Positions 20,896 to 32,290 of a stretch of 64,000 bases of DNA are shown here, in pieces. The first letter of the stretch is position 1, and each line of letters opens with the position of its first letter. Source of the stretch: Mantis religiosa (Eukaryota > Arthropoda > Insecta > Mantodea > Mantidae); contig CM060947.1 in assembly GCA_030765055.1 (NCBI GenBank), forward strand, positions 258,495,056 through 258,559,055, written 5' to 3'. The notes under the pieces are model-generated. The model was given only the letters and a program-made list of their open reading frames with translations. It ran no database searches and was not told the origin of the DNA. Both the position numbers and the translations under genes were made by a program.

Positions 20896-21372
20896 AATCT
20901 TCAATATGTTAGGCATGGTCTCTAAATTGGTTAGTGGACCTTATACTCCGCGTCCATAAGTTGTATACATACAAGTCCTTCGTTGAATGACGTTCAGGCT
21001 AATAACAGTTTGGAAGGGTGACGCTGTAGCCTCCAGCCACCCCAAATACAATCCTGTTTGATACTTATCACTATTTGGGTTCGTGGGTATGGGGTTGAAT
21101 TCTTAAATGGCTACACGTTTCTTAACGAAAATTTTTTATTCTCTCTCGACCATGCAAAGAAAAAAAAAAACCTTTAAAGCCATTTGAACTTTCAAACAAT
21201 TGCCTGCCATCTCTTTGTAGCAGTAATTAAAATACATAAATGAAACGGCGTAGAAAGGGTCATGTGGGTTAATTTGAATTAGGGCGTTTCAGAACGTATA
21301 TTTATGGGGAAATGACAGTATAAATTTTTTAATTCTAGTGTAATACTTTGATGCATTAGGAAGATTAATTTG
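20896..21372. other. Intron sequence, nothing recognised
   Basis: No gene or named repeat was identified. Confidence 0.4.
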
Positions 21373-21605
21373 CCGGCCCTGGTAGCGCAGATCTAGCGTG
21401 TCTGCCTCACGTTTAAGAGGTTGCCAGTTTGAATCTCGGACAGAGTTAGTTACTTGGATAAGATTTTCTTGCTGAGTTTTCCCTTATGTTGACATGTAAC
21501 TCTAAGATTAACGTGCTTTGGGCTCATTTGATCATCACTTCAACCATTTATTTCTTTGTGCGATATGACAACGCTGGAGGACGTAAATTAAAGAAACAAA
21601 AGATT
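21373..21605 (+). repeat. SINE-A, complete forward copy
   Basis: The head begins CCGGCCCTGGTAGCGCAG and has a B-box-like GTTTGAATCTCGG. The linker, the body and the 3' end GCTGGAGGACGTAAATTAAAG follow. A short possible target duplication (AAGATTAA) occurs at both ends. The copy shows the family's full order: tRNA head, TTTTCC...TTTTCCCTTAT linker, about 100-bp body, A-rich tail. Confidence 0.85.
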
Positions 21606-22841
21606 AAGGTAAATATACAGATAAATGTTAGGAATAAATGGAACAGAAAAGGAGTAATTCTAGATATAAGATAGAAACAAAGAAAATACTGAAGAAAATG
21701 TGAGGAAATACACCTACACCAGAAGATGTACTTCCGAGAGCAGTGTTTTGTTTAAAGAGCAGTGTCACAGATAACTGGTAACGTTTTCTTTTCCTCGTTA
21801 GCAGGGATGATGACAGTCTTTTCACAACTTTCTTAATTACTGGACGACCGGAGTTTGGCAGTTGGTTTTAATTGTTAAGGTCGCATATGCCAAAGCCAGT
21901 GAGGCGGCCAAATTTAACGAGCTTTCGGAACGGTTTTTTTAATATACAATTCAGGTAAGAAAAAAGAAAATGTCGAGAATGTTCCGCTGAACCATGAATT
22001 TTGTAAATAAAGTCACATTCTATACCTATGCTTAACGTTACCGTGAACTCTGAACGTTAAATGTGTCGCAGTCACACGAGTTTTCCTAAACATTTCTCTA
22101 GAGGGGTCGGCTGATAAGTTCAGTGCCTAACAATGAAAGAAAACATTTTAAAATGTCCTTACTTCTCAACATAATATACAGAAAGGCTAGTACGAGGTAC
22201 GCCAGAGAGTAAACTCTGTCTTATAATAAAATTAAATTGTATAGAGATACCGAAAAATTATTTATTGCACAAAATTCTACAACTCTTAAGGTTATGTATG
22301 ACTGAAATTTTCAAATTCTGAACTAATAATGCTAGCTGTTTCAAATTTACGCCATAGGTGTAGTATATTGTAAACATGTTACAACCTAAATTTAAACCAT
22401 TTTTCTCCAGCAGTTTAGAAATTATGTTAAATTTTGTATGTTTTTATTACTTCACTAAAAAAGTCCCTTGCGACAAAATATTTTGAATTTTGGTCTAATA
22501 TTTTAACCCTATGTTCATAATACACATACTTTTTGAAGTTGCTCTGGGTTTTTCTGTGTCTCCTTTAGTTTAGGTTACAAAATTTTTTTAATTTTCTAAT
22601 ATTCTTTTTTTGTCTAAAAAAACTGTAAGTTTTGTGTTTGAAAATTAAAAATGTATGCTTATATACATTTCACAATAAAACCTAGGGCAATTTCCATTTC
22701 TCATGATATTCTGAACCTGTTTAGGAAATTTCATGAATGTAGTACAAAAACTGCATCGCAAGGAGCATTTTCAGGAAGAAAAATGCTGAAAATATGAACA
22801 TTGAGAAAACAGCGATTAAAGATTTGATTGTATAACTGACA
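21606..22841. other. AT-rich sequence, possibly 3' region of the TE on the minus strand
   Basis: No coding motif was recognised. It lies immediately downstream (minus sense) of the TE protein at 22842-23366 and may be its untranslated region. Confidence 0.4.
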
Positions 22842-23366
22842 TTAAAATCCACCAGGCTGATAGGTTGGACCCTCAGATTTCTTTTTCCTCTCCTCTGTTG
22901 CTGCTTTTTCCAGCTTTTTCTTCTTTAGATGTTGCTTTTCTTCTGCACAACTTCGCTTCTTGCTTTGCAGGATACGAGTCTGATCTCGCTGCACTGAAGT
23001 TTTCCTTGCTGAGTCTACTACACTTTCACCTCTGATATTTTGCTGCAGCTCCAGTGACTTAAGACTACCCATGATAAACTCACTGATGCTTTTAATAACA
23101 GCAAGATCCAATTTTTGTTTTGATATGAAAACTTCCTTTGGGCACTTATTCCATATGACATGATGCAAAGATTCATTGGCATTCTGTGTTTTTCCTGTTT
23201 TGCACCTCTCTAGTAATGTTGTAGAAGCCAGCCTCTGATATATTGGCAACATTTTAGGAAATGTTTTGTCTGAAAGCCTTATTTTTCTTTTCTTGAATTG
23301 AAAATTTAAGAACGGAAAACAGACAAAGAATGTGGATGTAGGCAAAAGAGGGCGTGACTCTGACAC
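22842..23366 (-). pseudogene. TE-associated protein with GKTQNANES block
   Basis: This 174-residue frame has RLASTTLLERCKTGKTQNAN, then NESLHHVIWNKCPKE, then a helical stretch, a lysine-rich coiled segment and a YQPGGF terminus. The block RC..GKTQNANES...W..CPK is one I recognise from abundant uncharacterised arthropod proteins thought to be encoded by DNA transposons (possibly Mutator-like). The first 25 residues look like out-of-frame or unrelated sequence. The remnant at 7430-7702 appears to be from a related protein. Confidence 0.6.
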
Positions 23367-23530
23367 AGTTTAAAGGCCACCGACATTTAAATAAGCATTT
23401 AAAAATGGCGTCCGGAGGCAAATTATGCATTTTTCACATTCGGGAATGTCTAAATTATTTTATAGAATTAAAATAAAAATGTCGTTATTTTCACGATTTT
23501 CATGAAATTTCAGTCATACATACCCTTAAA

Positions 23531-23839
23531 CTACCTTTCCACATAACTGTCGAAATGTTGCAGGCATTTGTTATATCCAGACAAAGGTTTTTGTATACCT
23601 TCTTGATATATGCTTGCCGCCTGTGTCTTCAACCAATTGGAAACATTCTCTTTCAGCTCTTCGCCATTGTTGAATTGTTGACCGCCAAGAAAACATTTGC
23701 GATGCAAAAACAGATGAAAGTCGCTAGAAGCGAGCTCAGGGCTGTTCGGGGTGCTTAAAGACGTCCCAGCCAAATCCCTGTAGGATATTGTTCGTCGCAT
23801 TTGCAGTGTGTGGCCGTGCGTTGTCATGAAGAAACACAT
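23531..23839 (-). pseudogene. mariner-like transposase, C-terminal fragment
   Basis: On the minus strand the frame reads a degraded DNA(R)PH region, then NSPELASSDFHLFLH, then KCFLGGQQFNN, KENVSNWLKTQ and a C-terminal YNKCLQHF. The S/P-(D/E)-L-A-S-S-D-F block is the third catalytic region of mariner transposases. The N-terminal two-thirds are absent. No terminal inverted repeat was identified. Confidence 0.85.
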
Positions 23840-24571
23840 CTTTTGACAGAATTTCTCGGCGCTTATTTTGTATTGTGCGGCGCAATCCTAGCATACGGAA
23901 AACGAATCACAGATCTGATTGCACAAGCGGCGGGATTCTCAATCAACACAGACATTGTAAACAAGCACAACAAAGCGTGCAAAAAATGATGTAGAAATTC
24001 TACAAACAATGGCAGATGAACTCTGAGACTGGTGCAGTGGTGCAGTACCCTGAAGCAATAAGACTGGGGAGAATAAGAACAAATAGACCACGGCCATTGG
24101 AAGTACGTAGATCTGTAAGGCTGCAGGAATTGGAGGAGTCACGTTTTTACCGCAATGAGGAAAACAATCAGGACGCTTCGGACGAAATGGGCCAGGATGA
24201 GACATAACTGGGTTCTGGAAGGCAGAATTGATACATTAAGTGAAGAAACCTCCAGTGAAGACGATTTAGATGAGAGCTGTAGATAGCAGTAACGTGTTAG
24301 AGTTACATTTGTTTCATGATTAATAGAAGTTCTCTAAGCATCTTTGTAGTATAGGTTAGTTTAATTAGGTATAGGTTAGCCAGATTTAGATGATATCTGC
24401 AGATAACTTTTTCACAGACAAATTATATAAACATAAATAAAAATATATATTAAGATAAGAACTTATGCCCTAGTTTAGATTCTAGGTGCTGGGGTGATAG
24501 TAAATCAGATTATGTATAAACGTAAGGGGCTGACAGCGATCTCACAATGGCGCACGTTTCTTCTCCTTGAT
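23840..24571. other. Unassigned sequence with weak coding character
   Basis: Between about 24016 and 24207 the plus strand has a charged open frame (RLGRIRTNRPRPLEV, QELEESRFYRNEENN), and a second acidic run (SEETSSEDDLDES) follows in another frame. This may be a decayed TE protein. I do not recognise it. Confidence 0.35.
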
Positions 24572-25042
24572 TCATGCGGGCGCTGCGGACCCTCAGCACT
24601 CGTGGTACTTCTGACGTTACCAGAGGAACCTCGGGCCGAAATGCCCAGCCCCTCCCGTCGGGGAGTTGTTCGGATTGGGTTGGACTCAAGGGTGCAGTGT
24701 GTTCCCGACACACACAGGCAACTGGGTACCTCAGGCCAGGCTACAGAGGCCCGGAGGGTGTAGAGGGTTGCCTCATAAGTCCCGGGTAATAGCCTGCAGA
24801 GCTAGTAGAAGGTGTGGTAGATCACCAGGCGGCCCCACCGAGGTTTCCTGTAGTCTTTCCTGCGGGGTTGACGCGCGTAAGTGGCGTCCACTTCCACCCG
24901 TCTTGACGTAGTAGCCGATGGGGGGGGGGGGGGGGAGCTTTGTAGACTCAAGGAAAGAACCTTGAGTTTTCCATCACTCCAAGTTAGAAAGATGCCCGGG
25001 TCCTACGGTTACAGGACTAATCGGAGTATAGCCTCTGGAAAT
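24572..25042 (+). repeat. GC-rich repeat G, copy 1
   Basis: This GC-rich segment shares long blocks with 54945-55345 and with both arms of 56452-57302: GAGTTGTTCGGATTGGG, CTAGTAGAAGGTGTG, CCAGGCGGCCCCACCGAGG and GACGCGCGTAAGTGGCGT. It ends in a GGACTAATCGGAGTA...CCTCTGG block. A run of G (24919-24936) interrupts it. Open frames on both strands are a consequence of GC content. No transposase was found, so it is probably non-autonomous. Confidence 0.75.
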
Positions 25043-25541
25043 AATGTCTCCTTCATACAGAGCGTCTACCGCACATGTGCGGAACTGCGATCGCAGCGCT
25101 GCAGCGGATATAAATTGAAACAGAGCTTACTTTTGGATGCCCCTTGTAGTTTATGAATTACTTGTTTCTAATTCAACGAAAATACCAGTGGCGCATTCGT
25201 ATAGCTGTGAATGGTACTTACGTTAAGAGATAACTCGTCATTGTCATTGTCTTCATCGTCTGAGTACTGCAAATTTATGATGATAGGTTCCAAAACCTCG
25301 TTACGTTCTATTTATTTCCAAACGTCGTCTTCTTGTAGTTTATCTGATGTCTCACGCACTTTTCCCAGCCTTGTGTTCTTTCTCAATTTCTTCGTGAATA
25401 AGTCCTTCAATTACAGTCAGTTTAAAAATATTATTTCTGTTGCAACATAATTTGAGCCCAAATTTACTCAATTGGATTGTTCTAACACCATTAAGGGCCG
25501 GGGGGGGGGGTGAGGGTGATCGCGTCTAATTGATCCAGCTG
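25043..25541. other. Unassigned, with a possible TE coding remnant on the minus strand
   Basis: Around 25230-25450 the minus strand reads short coding-like runs (NIFKLTVIEGLIHEEIEKEH) broken by stops. A G run lies at about 25499-25511. No identity was established. Confidence 0.35.
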
Positions 25542-25556
25542 ATACACATTTTCATG

Positions 25557-25788
25557 TTTAACGTCCACTTTTACTACATGCGGCACCGCAGGCGATGACA
25601 CTGATGATTCATGAGATGAAGATGGAGCACCTGTGGAATGAGATGGCGGGGGAAACCGGAGGTCCCGGAGAAAACCCGCCCCAACGCCGTGTTGTCCACC
25701 ACAAATCTCACTTTGCGGTCGCCCGGGATCGAACCCGTTCCGCCTTGGTGAGAGCCAAGCGGTCTAACCACTGAGCCACGGCGTGGCC
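25557..25788 (-). repeat. SINE-B, tRNA-derived SINE with perfect target duplication
   Basis: Flanked by a perfect 15-bp direct repeat, ATACACATTTTCATG (25542-25556 and 25789-25803). On the minus strand the head reads GGCCACGCCGTGGCTCAGTGG (A-box), then GGTTCGATCCC (B-box). The body contains GGTTTCCCCCGCCATCTCA. The 3' end is GTAGTAAAAGTGGACGTTAAAC. The other copy is at 35772-36018. Confidence 0.93.
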
Positions 25789-25878
25789 ATACACATTTTC
25801 ATGGAAGAGTAACTGAATAGTGTTGCTTTGAACCCTCTAGAATAAATAGAGTGTACGAACCATTTATAAACAAAGATA

Positions 25879-27157
25879 AGAGGGCCCTTCAATAACAACG
25901 TACCTTTACTCATCCAAATAATTTTGATGATCCTCAAAATAGTCTCCCTGGAATGCGATGCACTTGTCCCAGCGTTTCTGCCAGTTTGAAAAGACATGCT
26001 GGAATCATTTATGGAGAGATCCTTCAAAAACCTCTCCGCAAACTCCACAACTGCTTCTGATGATGGATAATGCCTCCCACGAAGCAGTTTCATCAAGTAA
26101 GGGAATAGAAAAGTACATGGGGCTAGATACGGACTATAGGGAGCGTATGAGATTCACCTGGTGCTGATTTTTGCAAGATATTCAGCAAGAACATTGGCAA
26201 TATGCGGTCGCGCATTATCGTGGTGCAGCATTCAGCCTGCTTCACGCAAAAGTGGTCTTTTGCGCCTGACATAGATTGGTAATGTTTTCAGGAAATCCCT
26301 GTGGTATTGTCCAGTTACTGATGTGTGTGCAGGTACAACATGCTGATAAACCATTCCATGAATATGAAAGAATGAGATGATCATAGCTTTCCCAGCAGAA
26401 GCAGCCTCTTTTGCTTTTTGGGGGGTTGGTGATGAAGGAGATTTCCACATGGAGCTTTACTATTTGCTCTCAGGATCAAAATGATGTAGCCAAGTTTCAT
26501 CGGCAGTGATTATGTTTGAAAGAAACTCCATGACCTTCCTCTAACATCAACTTTATCTGCATGCGAAATTCCTTTTGTTCGGGAATCAACAGTCTTGGAA
26601 CCCATCGCGCACAAACACGTCTTATGTGTAATGTTTCTGACACCAACGTGTGGGTGGGACCCATTGAAATGTTCAGTATTTCTGAAAGTAATCTTATGGT
26701 AATTAATTGATCCTCTCTCACAATGGCAGCAGCAGTGTTGACTTTTTCTTCCGTAGGAGCAGTAACGGGAGCACGGGGCCGACCTTCCTTTGAAATTGAT
26801 TATCTCCCCTCTTTAAACATTTTAAACCACCTTCGAACTGTGCTGCAGGGAAGTACAGACTCTCCTTAGGCCTCCTGTAACATTGTATAGGTCTCAACTG
26901 AAGATTTATTGAGACGAAAGCAGAATTTCAAAGACGCATATTGTTCCTCGTGTGTCATCTCTATTGCAATGGTAGGCGATACTGAACATATTTGATCTTG
27001 CCTGGTTGTGACAGGTGGTAACCAGGAGTACCAACAAAATAAACTACTACGGTGTGTTTGTTTCACATTAAGCTAACAAAATGTAATGCGATTGAATTTT
27101 AGTGCAAAATTTACGACCGTAAAATGATAATGATTATTTTTTATTGACAAACCCTCG
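25879..27157 (-). mobile_element. mariner element, full length (1,279 bp)
   Basis: The element is bounded by TA on each side (25877-25878 and 27158-27159) and imperfect inverted ends: left AGAGGGCCCTTCAATAAC, right (reverse) CGAGGGTTTGTCAATAAA. The length is the canonical mariner size. The minus strand encodes a broken transposase. Reading order is N-terminal helix-turn-helix (27066-26866), linker (26721-26497, with WVPRLL), central catalytic segment (26450-26232) and C-terminal part (26096-25960). Confidence 0.88.
25960..27066 (-). pseudogene. mariner transposase, broken by frameshifts
   Basis: Segments in order on the minus strand: EMTHEEQYASLKFCFRLNKS (N-terminal HTH), then CARWVPRLLIPEQ, then KSPSSPTPQKAKEAASAGKA and FHIHGMVYQH. 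The block around the second catalytic Asp (HHDN-type, near 26225) is decayed, and LRGRHYPSSEAVVEF marks the C-terminal part. At least three frame changes separate the pieces, so no functional product is possible. This copy is independent of the second mariner at 27371-32465, whose residues differ at many aligned positions. Confidence 0.88.
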
Positions 27158-27479
27158 TATAATGTGACCAGACACGTTCTCCCAGACTAGCATGAAGTGT
27201 ATTGTTTCCTCTCATAGAATTTGACAAACACCTTGGCTTATTCAAATAAATATGTCTTTTACCACGTCATGTGAAATGTTAACGTTTCAGTTCTGAGTAA
27301 TTTCAAATATACGTTCACGCATACATGGCAAAAATCTGAATTTTTTGCTTTACCCGAATAGAATTTATTAGAGGTTGATTAAGTTGGCACTTGTCACACA
27401 TCACTTAGGGGGGTTGCAATACGACAACACCGCAGGAATCGCTCACCTTCCAGCGCTCAGGGACAAAAACCTTCGCATT

Positions 27480-28260
27480 TGAAACAGACAATAATTAACA
27501 CATATTTCCAATTCCAATGAATCAACGATGGGCCATAGCATTGTCGTGAAGAAACACGATCTTTCTCTTTGCCAAATGAGATATTTTTCTGAAGATAGAG
27601 GAATTTTCCCCGAGCTCCGGAGACGTGGTCAGCTGAAGTTGTAAGATCTCGAAGTTTCGTTCACGTCTGCGGTGAGCATCCACAGTGTTGGCGTGGTCTG
27701 AGTCTTCTGGGTGAAGTTTCGGTCAGTTCGTAGCCCGGAAAATTCAAATTAGACTCCGGCCGTGAAAGCCTAGGGGTATTGAGGTCGTTTTCTTTTCACT
27801 TGTCATTCAAACGTTGCAGTAAGCTTGCGTAGTACTCACCAGTGGTACTTTTATACTTTCCCAAGAAATCTGTAAAAATTATTCCCTGTGCATCCCAAAA
27901 ATCTCTGGCCATAACCTTGTTATGACTTTCCCATCCTTTGGAGTTGCCTCACCTGGTGCCTTCCACTGTTTTAACTGTGATTTACCTTCTGGAGTGAAGT
28001 GTGCATCCAAGTTAATAATCCCTCTCACAAATTTACTGGGCTGTTTATGTTAGACCTCTAAATTCTTAACAGAAGCAGTTACCTTTGCACCTATTCACCA
28101 GATGTCAACAAACGTGGCACCCATCCTCCACAGATCATTTGAAAGCCCAAAACATTACTAAGAATACTATCTGCACGTTCTGTTGAAGTTTATATAGCCT
28201 CTGCTGTCTCAAACAACTTTAATCTACGGTCTTCCAGTACTAGTCGATGAATTTCTTCAA
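27480..28260 (-). pseudogene. mariner transposase, central and C-terminal part
   Basis: On the minus strand after the last array unit the protein continues normally: TTPDIIEEIHRLVLEDRRLK (end of HTH), WVPRLLT, then QLKQWKAPGEATPKDGKV, and TTGEYYASLLQRLNDK. Frameshifts and stops are numerous. The junction residues IIEEIH, instead of IIERL found in array units, mark this as the original, unduplicated side of the duplication joint. Confidence 0.82.
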
Positions 28261-29515
28261 TGATATCTGGAGTTGTGACTTCCACAGAACGTCCAGAGCG
28301 AGGCTCGTCACTAGTGCTCGTGCGTCCCATTTTAAACTATACAATCCACCTTTTAATCATTGTATATAAAGGGACAGTCTTTCAATGATCTCTGTAGCTG
28401 TGACTTTCACAGGACGTCCAGGGCGAGGCTCATCACTAGTACTCGTACATTCCATTTTAAACTCTACAACCCACCTTTTAATAATTGTATATGAAGGGAC
28501 AGAATCTTTCAGTGATCTCTGTAGTTGTGAATTTCACAGCATGTCCAGAGAGAGGCTCATCACTAGTACTCGTAGGTCAGATTTTAAACTCTACAACTCA
28601 CCTTTCAATCATTGTATATGAAGGGACAGAGTCTTTCAATGATCTATGGAATTGTATCTTCAAAAGGACGTCCAGAGAGAGGCTCACAACTAGTACTCGT
28701 ACGTCGCATTTTAAACTCTACAACCCACATTTTAATCATTGTATATGAATGGACAGAGTCCTTCAATGATCTTTGTAGTTGTGACTTCCACAGGACGCCC
28801 AGAGCGACGCTCATCACTAGTACTCGTACGTCACATTTTAAACTCTACAACCCACCTTTTAATCATTGTATATGAAGGGACAGAGATTTCAATGATCTTT
28901 GTAGTTGTGACTTCCACAGGACGCCCAGAGCGGCGCTCATCACTAGTACTCGTACGTCCCATTTTTAACTCTACAACGCACCTTTTAATCATTGTATATG
29001 AAGGGACAGAGTCTTTCAATGATCTCTGGAGTTGTGACTTCCACAGGACGTCAAGAGAGGCTCATCACTAGTACTCGTACGTCCAATTTTAAACTCTACA
29101 ACTCACCTTTTAATCATTGTATATGAAGGGACAGAGTCTTTCAATGATCTCTGGAGTTGTGACTTCCACAGGACGTCCAGAGCGAGGCTCATCACTAGTA
29201 CTCGTACGTCGCATTTTTAACTCTACAACCCAACTTTTAATTATTGTATATGAAGGGAAAGAGTCTTTCAATGATCTCTGTAGTTGTGACTTCTACAGGG
29301 CGTCCAGAGCGAGGCTCATCACTAGTACTCGTACGTCCCATTTTAAACTCTACAGTCACCTTTTAGTCATTGTATGTAAGGGGACAGATTCTATCAATGA
29401 TCTCTGGAGTTGTGACTTCCACAGGACGTCCAGAGCAAGGCCCATGACTAGTACCCCTACGTTCTATTTTAAACTCTACAACCCACCTTTTAATCATTCT
29501 ATATGAAGGGACAGG
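28254..29515 (-). repeat. 127-bp array of a mariner HTH segment, left block (10 units)
   Basis: Unit joints (TTTCAATGAT and variants) fall at about 28254, 28380, 28509, 28637, 28763, 28889, 29016, 29139, 29266 and 29393. Each unit translates on the minus strand as SVPSYTMIKRWVVEFKMGR, then TSTSDEPRSGRPVEVTT and EIIER. This is the second helix-turn-helix half and linker of the transposase DNA-binding domain. Because 127 is 42 codons plus one base, successive units are in different frames. Units share CATCACTAGTACTCGTACGT. Confidence 0.93.
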
Positions 29516-31520
29516 AGGGAAGGAGCAGAACAGATAGTTGGATATGAACCAAAGAAAGGTAATAAACAATGGTTTGATGAAGAATGTAAAAAAGCAATAG
29601 ACGAGAAAAATGGGGCATATAAAAAATTGATAGAAAGGCCAACAAGACAAAAAAGAGGAGAATATGAGAAGCTGCGGAAAACAGCAGATAAGCTATGTAG
29701 ACGGAAGAAAAGAATTTATTTAGATAAACAGATAACAAAAATTGAAGAAAATATCAAAACCAAACAATTTAAAAAGCATACAGAGAAGTGGGAATGATTA
29801 ATAAGGAATTCAAACCACGAACAAACTTAATAAGAGGAAGAAACAATGAAATAGTGTCAAATGAAGAAGAAATAAGGAACAGATGGAAACAATATTTTCA
29901 AGAACTCCTGAACACCCCCATAGAAGAACGAAATATGGAATTAACACCAGAACAAGGAAACGAAATAGAACCAAAACAGTTGCAGACGGAAGATGAACCA
30001 CCAGACCAATTAGATGTAGCGATAGCCATTCAGAAGATGAAAAATAATAAATCACCAGGTATAGATGGCATTTCGGCCGAAATGTATAAAAGGGGAGGAC
30101 AGACATTATTAAAAGCAATGCATGAGTTAATTACACAGATATGGGAAGAAGAAAGGATACCAACAGACTGGAAGAAAAATTTAATAGTACCTATATACAA
30201 AAATAAAGGAGACAAACTACAGTGCCAAAATTATAGGGGAATCTCATTGTTATGTACAGGCTATAAAATATTAACTTCACTCATAAATAATAGACTTCAG
30301 AAATACACAGAAAGTATAATTGGGGAGTACCGGGCAGGCTTTAGGCCTGGGAGATCAACCATTGACCAGATATTCACAGTTAAAAATATATTAGAAAAAG
30401 CATGGGAGCATAATATCGAAATACATCAAATACTTATAGATTTCCAAAAAGCGTATGACAGCATTAAAAGAGGGAAGTTACTCTCTATAATGGGAAGTTT
30501 TGGAATACCAAAGAAACTGATTAGTTTAACGAAAGCAACAATGGTAGAGCTCAAATACCATGTTAAAATAGGAACAAGTATAACAGATGAGTTTGAAGTA
30601 CATTGCGGTTTGAAACAGGGAGATGGGCTGGCACCTACCCTTTTTAACATAGCATTGGAATATGTTATTAGACAAATGCACGTACGAACAAACTCAACAA
30701 TTTTCTATAAGTCAGTACAATTAATAGGGTACGCAGATGATATTAATATATGGGAAGAACGAGGACAGCAGTATCTGAAGCATACAGAGAATTAAGAGAA
30801 GGAGCAAAAACAATAGGCCTGGAAATTAACATATCTAAAACAAAAGTCATGATACAAAGTAGGAGAAGAAAGTATACAGGAACACTGGAAATGGACCAAC
30901 ATAACATAGATATAGTAAGGAACTTTAAATATCTGGGAACAATAATTAACAACAATAACGATGAATCGGAAGAAATAAAAACAAGAATCTTAATGGCTAA
31001 TAAAGTTTATTACTCACTTCACGCAATACTTAGATCTAAACAAATCCATAGGAACAACAAAATTAGGTTATACAAAACATTAATAAAACCAGTACTGTGC
31101 TATGGAAGTGAAACATGGGTATTGACACAGAATTTGGAAGATGCCCTAAAATCTTTTGAAAGAAAGATTCTGAGGAAAATATATGGACCAATACAGGAAG
31201 GAGGGCAATGGCGTATAAGATGGAATGAAGAATTGTACAGCATATATAAAGATATAAATATTGTTCAGGATATTAAAATCAGGAGGATGAGATGGGCAGG
31301 TCATATAATAAGAATGGAAGAAGGAAGAATACCAAAAAGAGTCCTTAATGGTAAATTCTACAACACAAGAGCAGTAGGAAGACCGAGAATGAGATGGGAA
31401 GATGCCATACAGAGAGACACACAACATATATTGGGAATACGAGGGTGGAGGAAGAGAGCTGAAGATAGAGAGGAATGGAGGCACCTGCTGAAGGAGGCCA
31501 AGCCCCAGAAGGGGCTGTAG
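29516..31520 (+). pseudogene. LINE reverse transcriptase, near-intact, two frameshifts
   Basis: The linker region before RT (KKGNKQWFDEECKKAI) leads into RT: NRWKQYFQELLN, then SPGIDGISAEM, IVPIYKNKGDK and NYRGISLL. The block GEYRAGFRPGRSTIDQIF comes next, then FQKAYDSIKR, GLKQGDGLAPTLFNI and the catalytic GYADDINI near 30730. The post-RT part has YLGTIINN, YGSETWVLTQ and a basic GRPRMRWED tail, ending at 31518-31520. Single-base frameshifts lie in an A-run near 29770 and near 30748. Otherwise the frame is open for about 2 kb, so this is one of the youngest insertions here. Confidence 0.93.
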
Positions 31521-31540
31521 CGCCACTCGAGAAGAAGAAA
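29516..31540 (+). mobile_element. LINE, 5'-truncated, inserted in the mariner-derived array
   Basis: The insert interrupts one 127-bp unit. ATGAAGGGACAG precedes it and ATGAAAGGACAG follows it, a 12-bp target duplication with one mismatch. The 3' end is a hairpin-like GCCCCAGAAGGGGC segment and a short GAA repeat tail instead of poly(A), as in RTE-type elements. The endonuclease is missing. Confidence 0.88.
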
Positions 31541-32198
31541 TGAAAGGACAGAGTCTTTCAGTGATCTCTGTAGTTGTGACTTCCACAGGATATCCAGAGC
31601 GAGGCTCAGCACTAGTGCTCGTACGTCTCACTTTAAACTGTACAATCCATCTTTTAATTATTGTATATGAAGGGACAGAGTCTTTCAATGATCTCTGTAG
31701 TTGTGACTTCCACAGGACGTCCAGAGCGAGGTCCATCACTAGTACTCGTACGTCCCATTTTAAACTCTACAACTCACCTTTTAATTATTGTATATGAAGT
31801 GACAGAGTATTTTAATGATCTCTGGAGTTGTGACTTCCACAGGACGTCCAGAGCGAGACTCATCACTAGTACTCGTACGTCCCATTTTAAACTCTACAAC
31901 TCACCTTTTAATTATTGTATATGAAGGGACAGAGTCTTTCAATGATCTCTGGAGTTGTGACTTCCACAGGACGTCCAGAGCGAGGCTCATCACTAGTACT
32001 CGTACGTCACATTTTAAACACTACAACCCACCTTTTAATCATTGTATATGAAGTGACAGAGTCTTTCAATGATATCTGTAGTTGTAAATTCCACAGGACG
32101 TCCAAAGCGAGGCTCATCACTAGTACTCGTACGTCCCATTTTAAACTCTACAACCCACCTTTTAATCATTGTATATGAAGGGACAGAGTCTTTCAATG
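31541..32198 (-). repeat. 127-bp array of a mariner HTH segment, right block (5 units)
   Basis: Joints fall at about 31557, 31685, 31812, 31938 and 32065. The final joint at about 32192 (TTTCAATGTACTGTCC) is where the array meets the unduplicated N-terminal transposase sequence. The units match the left block, confirming that one array was split by the LINE. Confidence 0.93.
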
Positions 32199-32290
32199 TA
32201 CTGTCCATTTCCTCCTTGATTTCTTTAGGCGTTAAGACTTTCAAATGGATGTATTTAGTCACTGCTCGTTTTTCCAAATGCTCCATTTTC
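32040..32290 (-). pseudogene. mariner transposase, N-terminal part
   Basis: The minus strand starts MEHLEKRAVTKYIHLK, then LTPKEIKEEMDSTLKDSVPS, then the first array-like unit. Mariner transposases open this way, with the first helix-turn-helix followed by the linker. The original sequence across the duplication point reads ...GTACATTGAAAGACTC, which supplies one side of the CATTGAA joint. Confidence 0.88.

Noticed and set aside
24494..24911. Several overlapping open frames on both strands
   Set aside because: They result from the high GC content of repeat G; no frame is shared between its copies.
28385..29506. Series of 78-129 residue plus-strand frames with repeated SFNDLCSCDFHRTSR-type text
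   Set aside because: They are antisense to the mariner-derived 127-bp array; the meaningful reading is on the minus strand.
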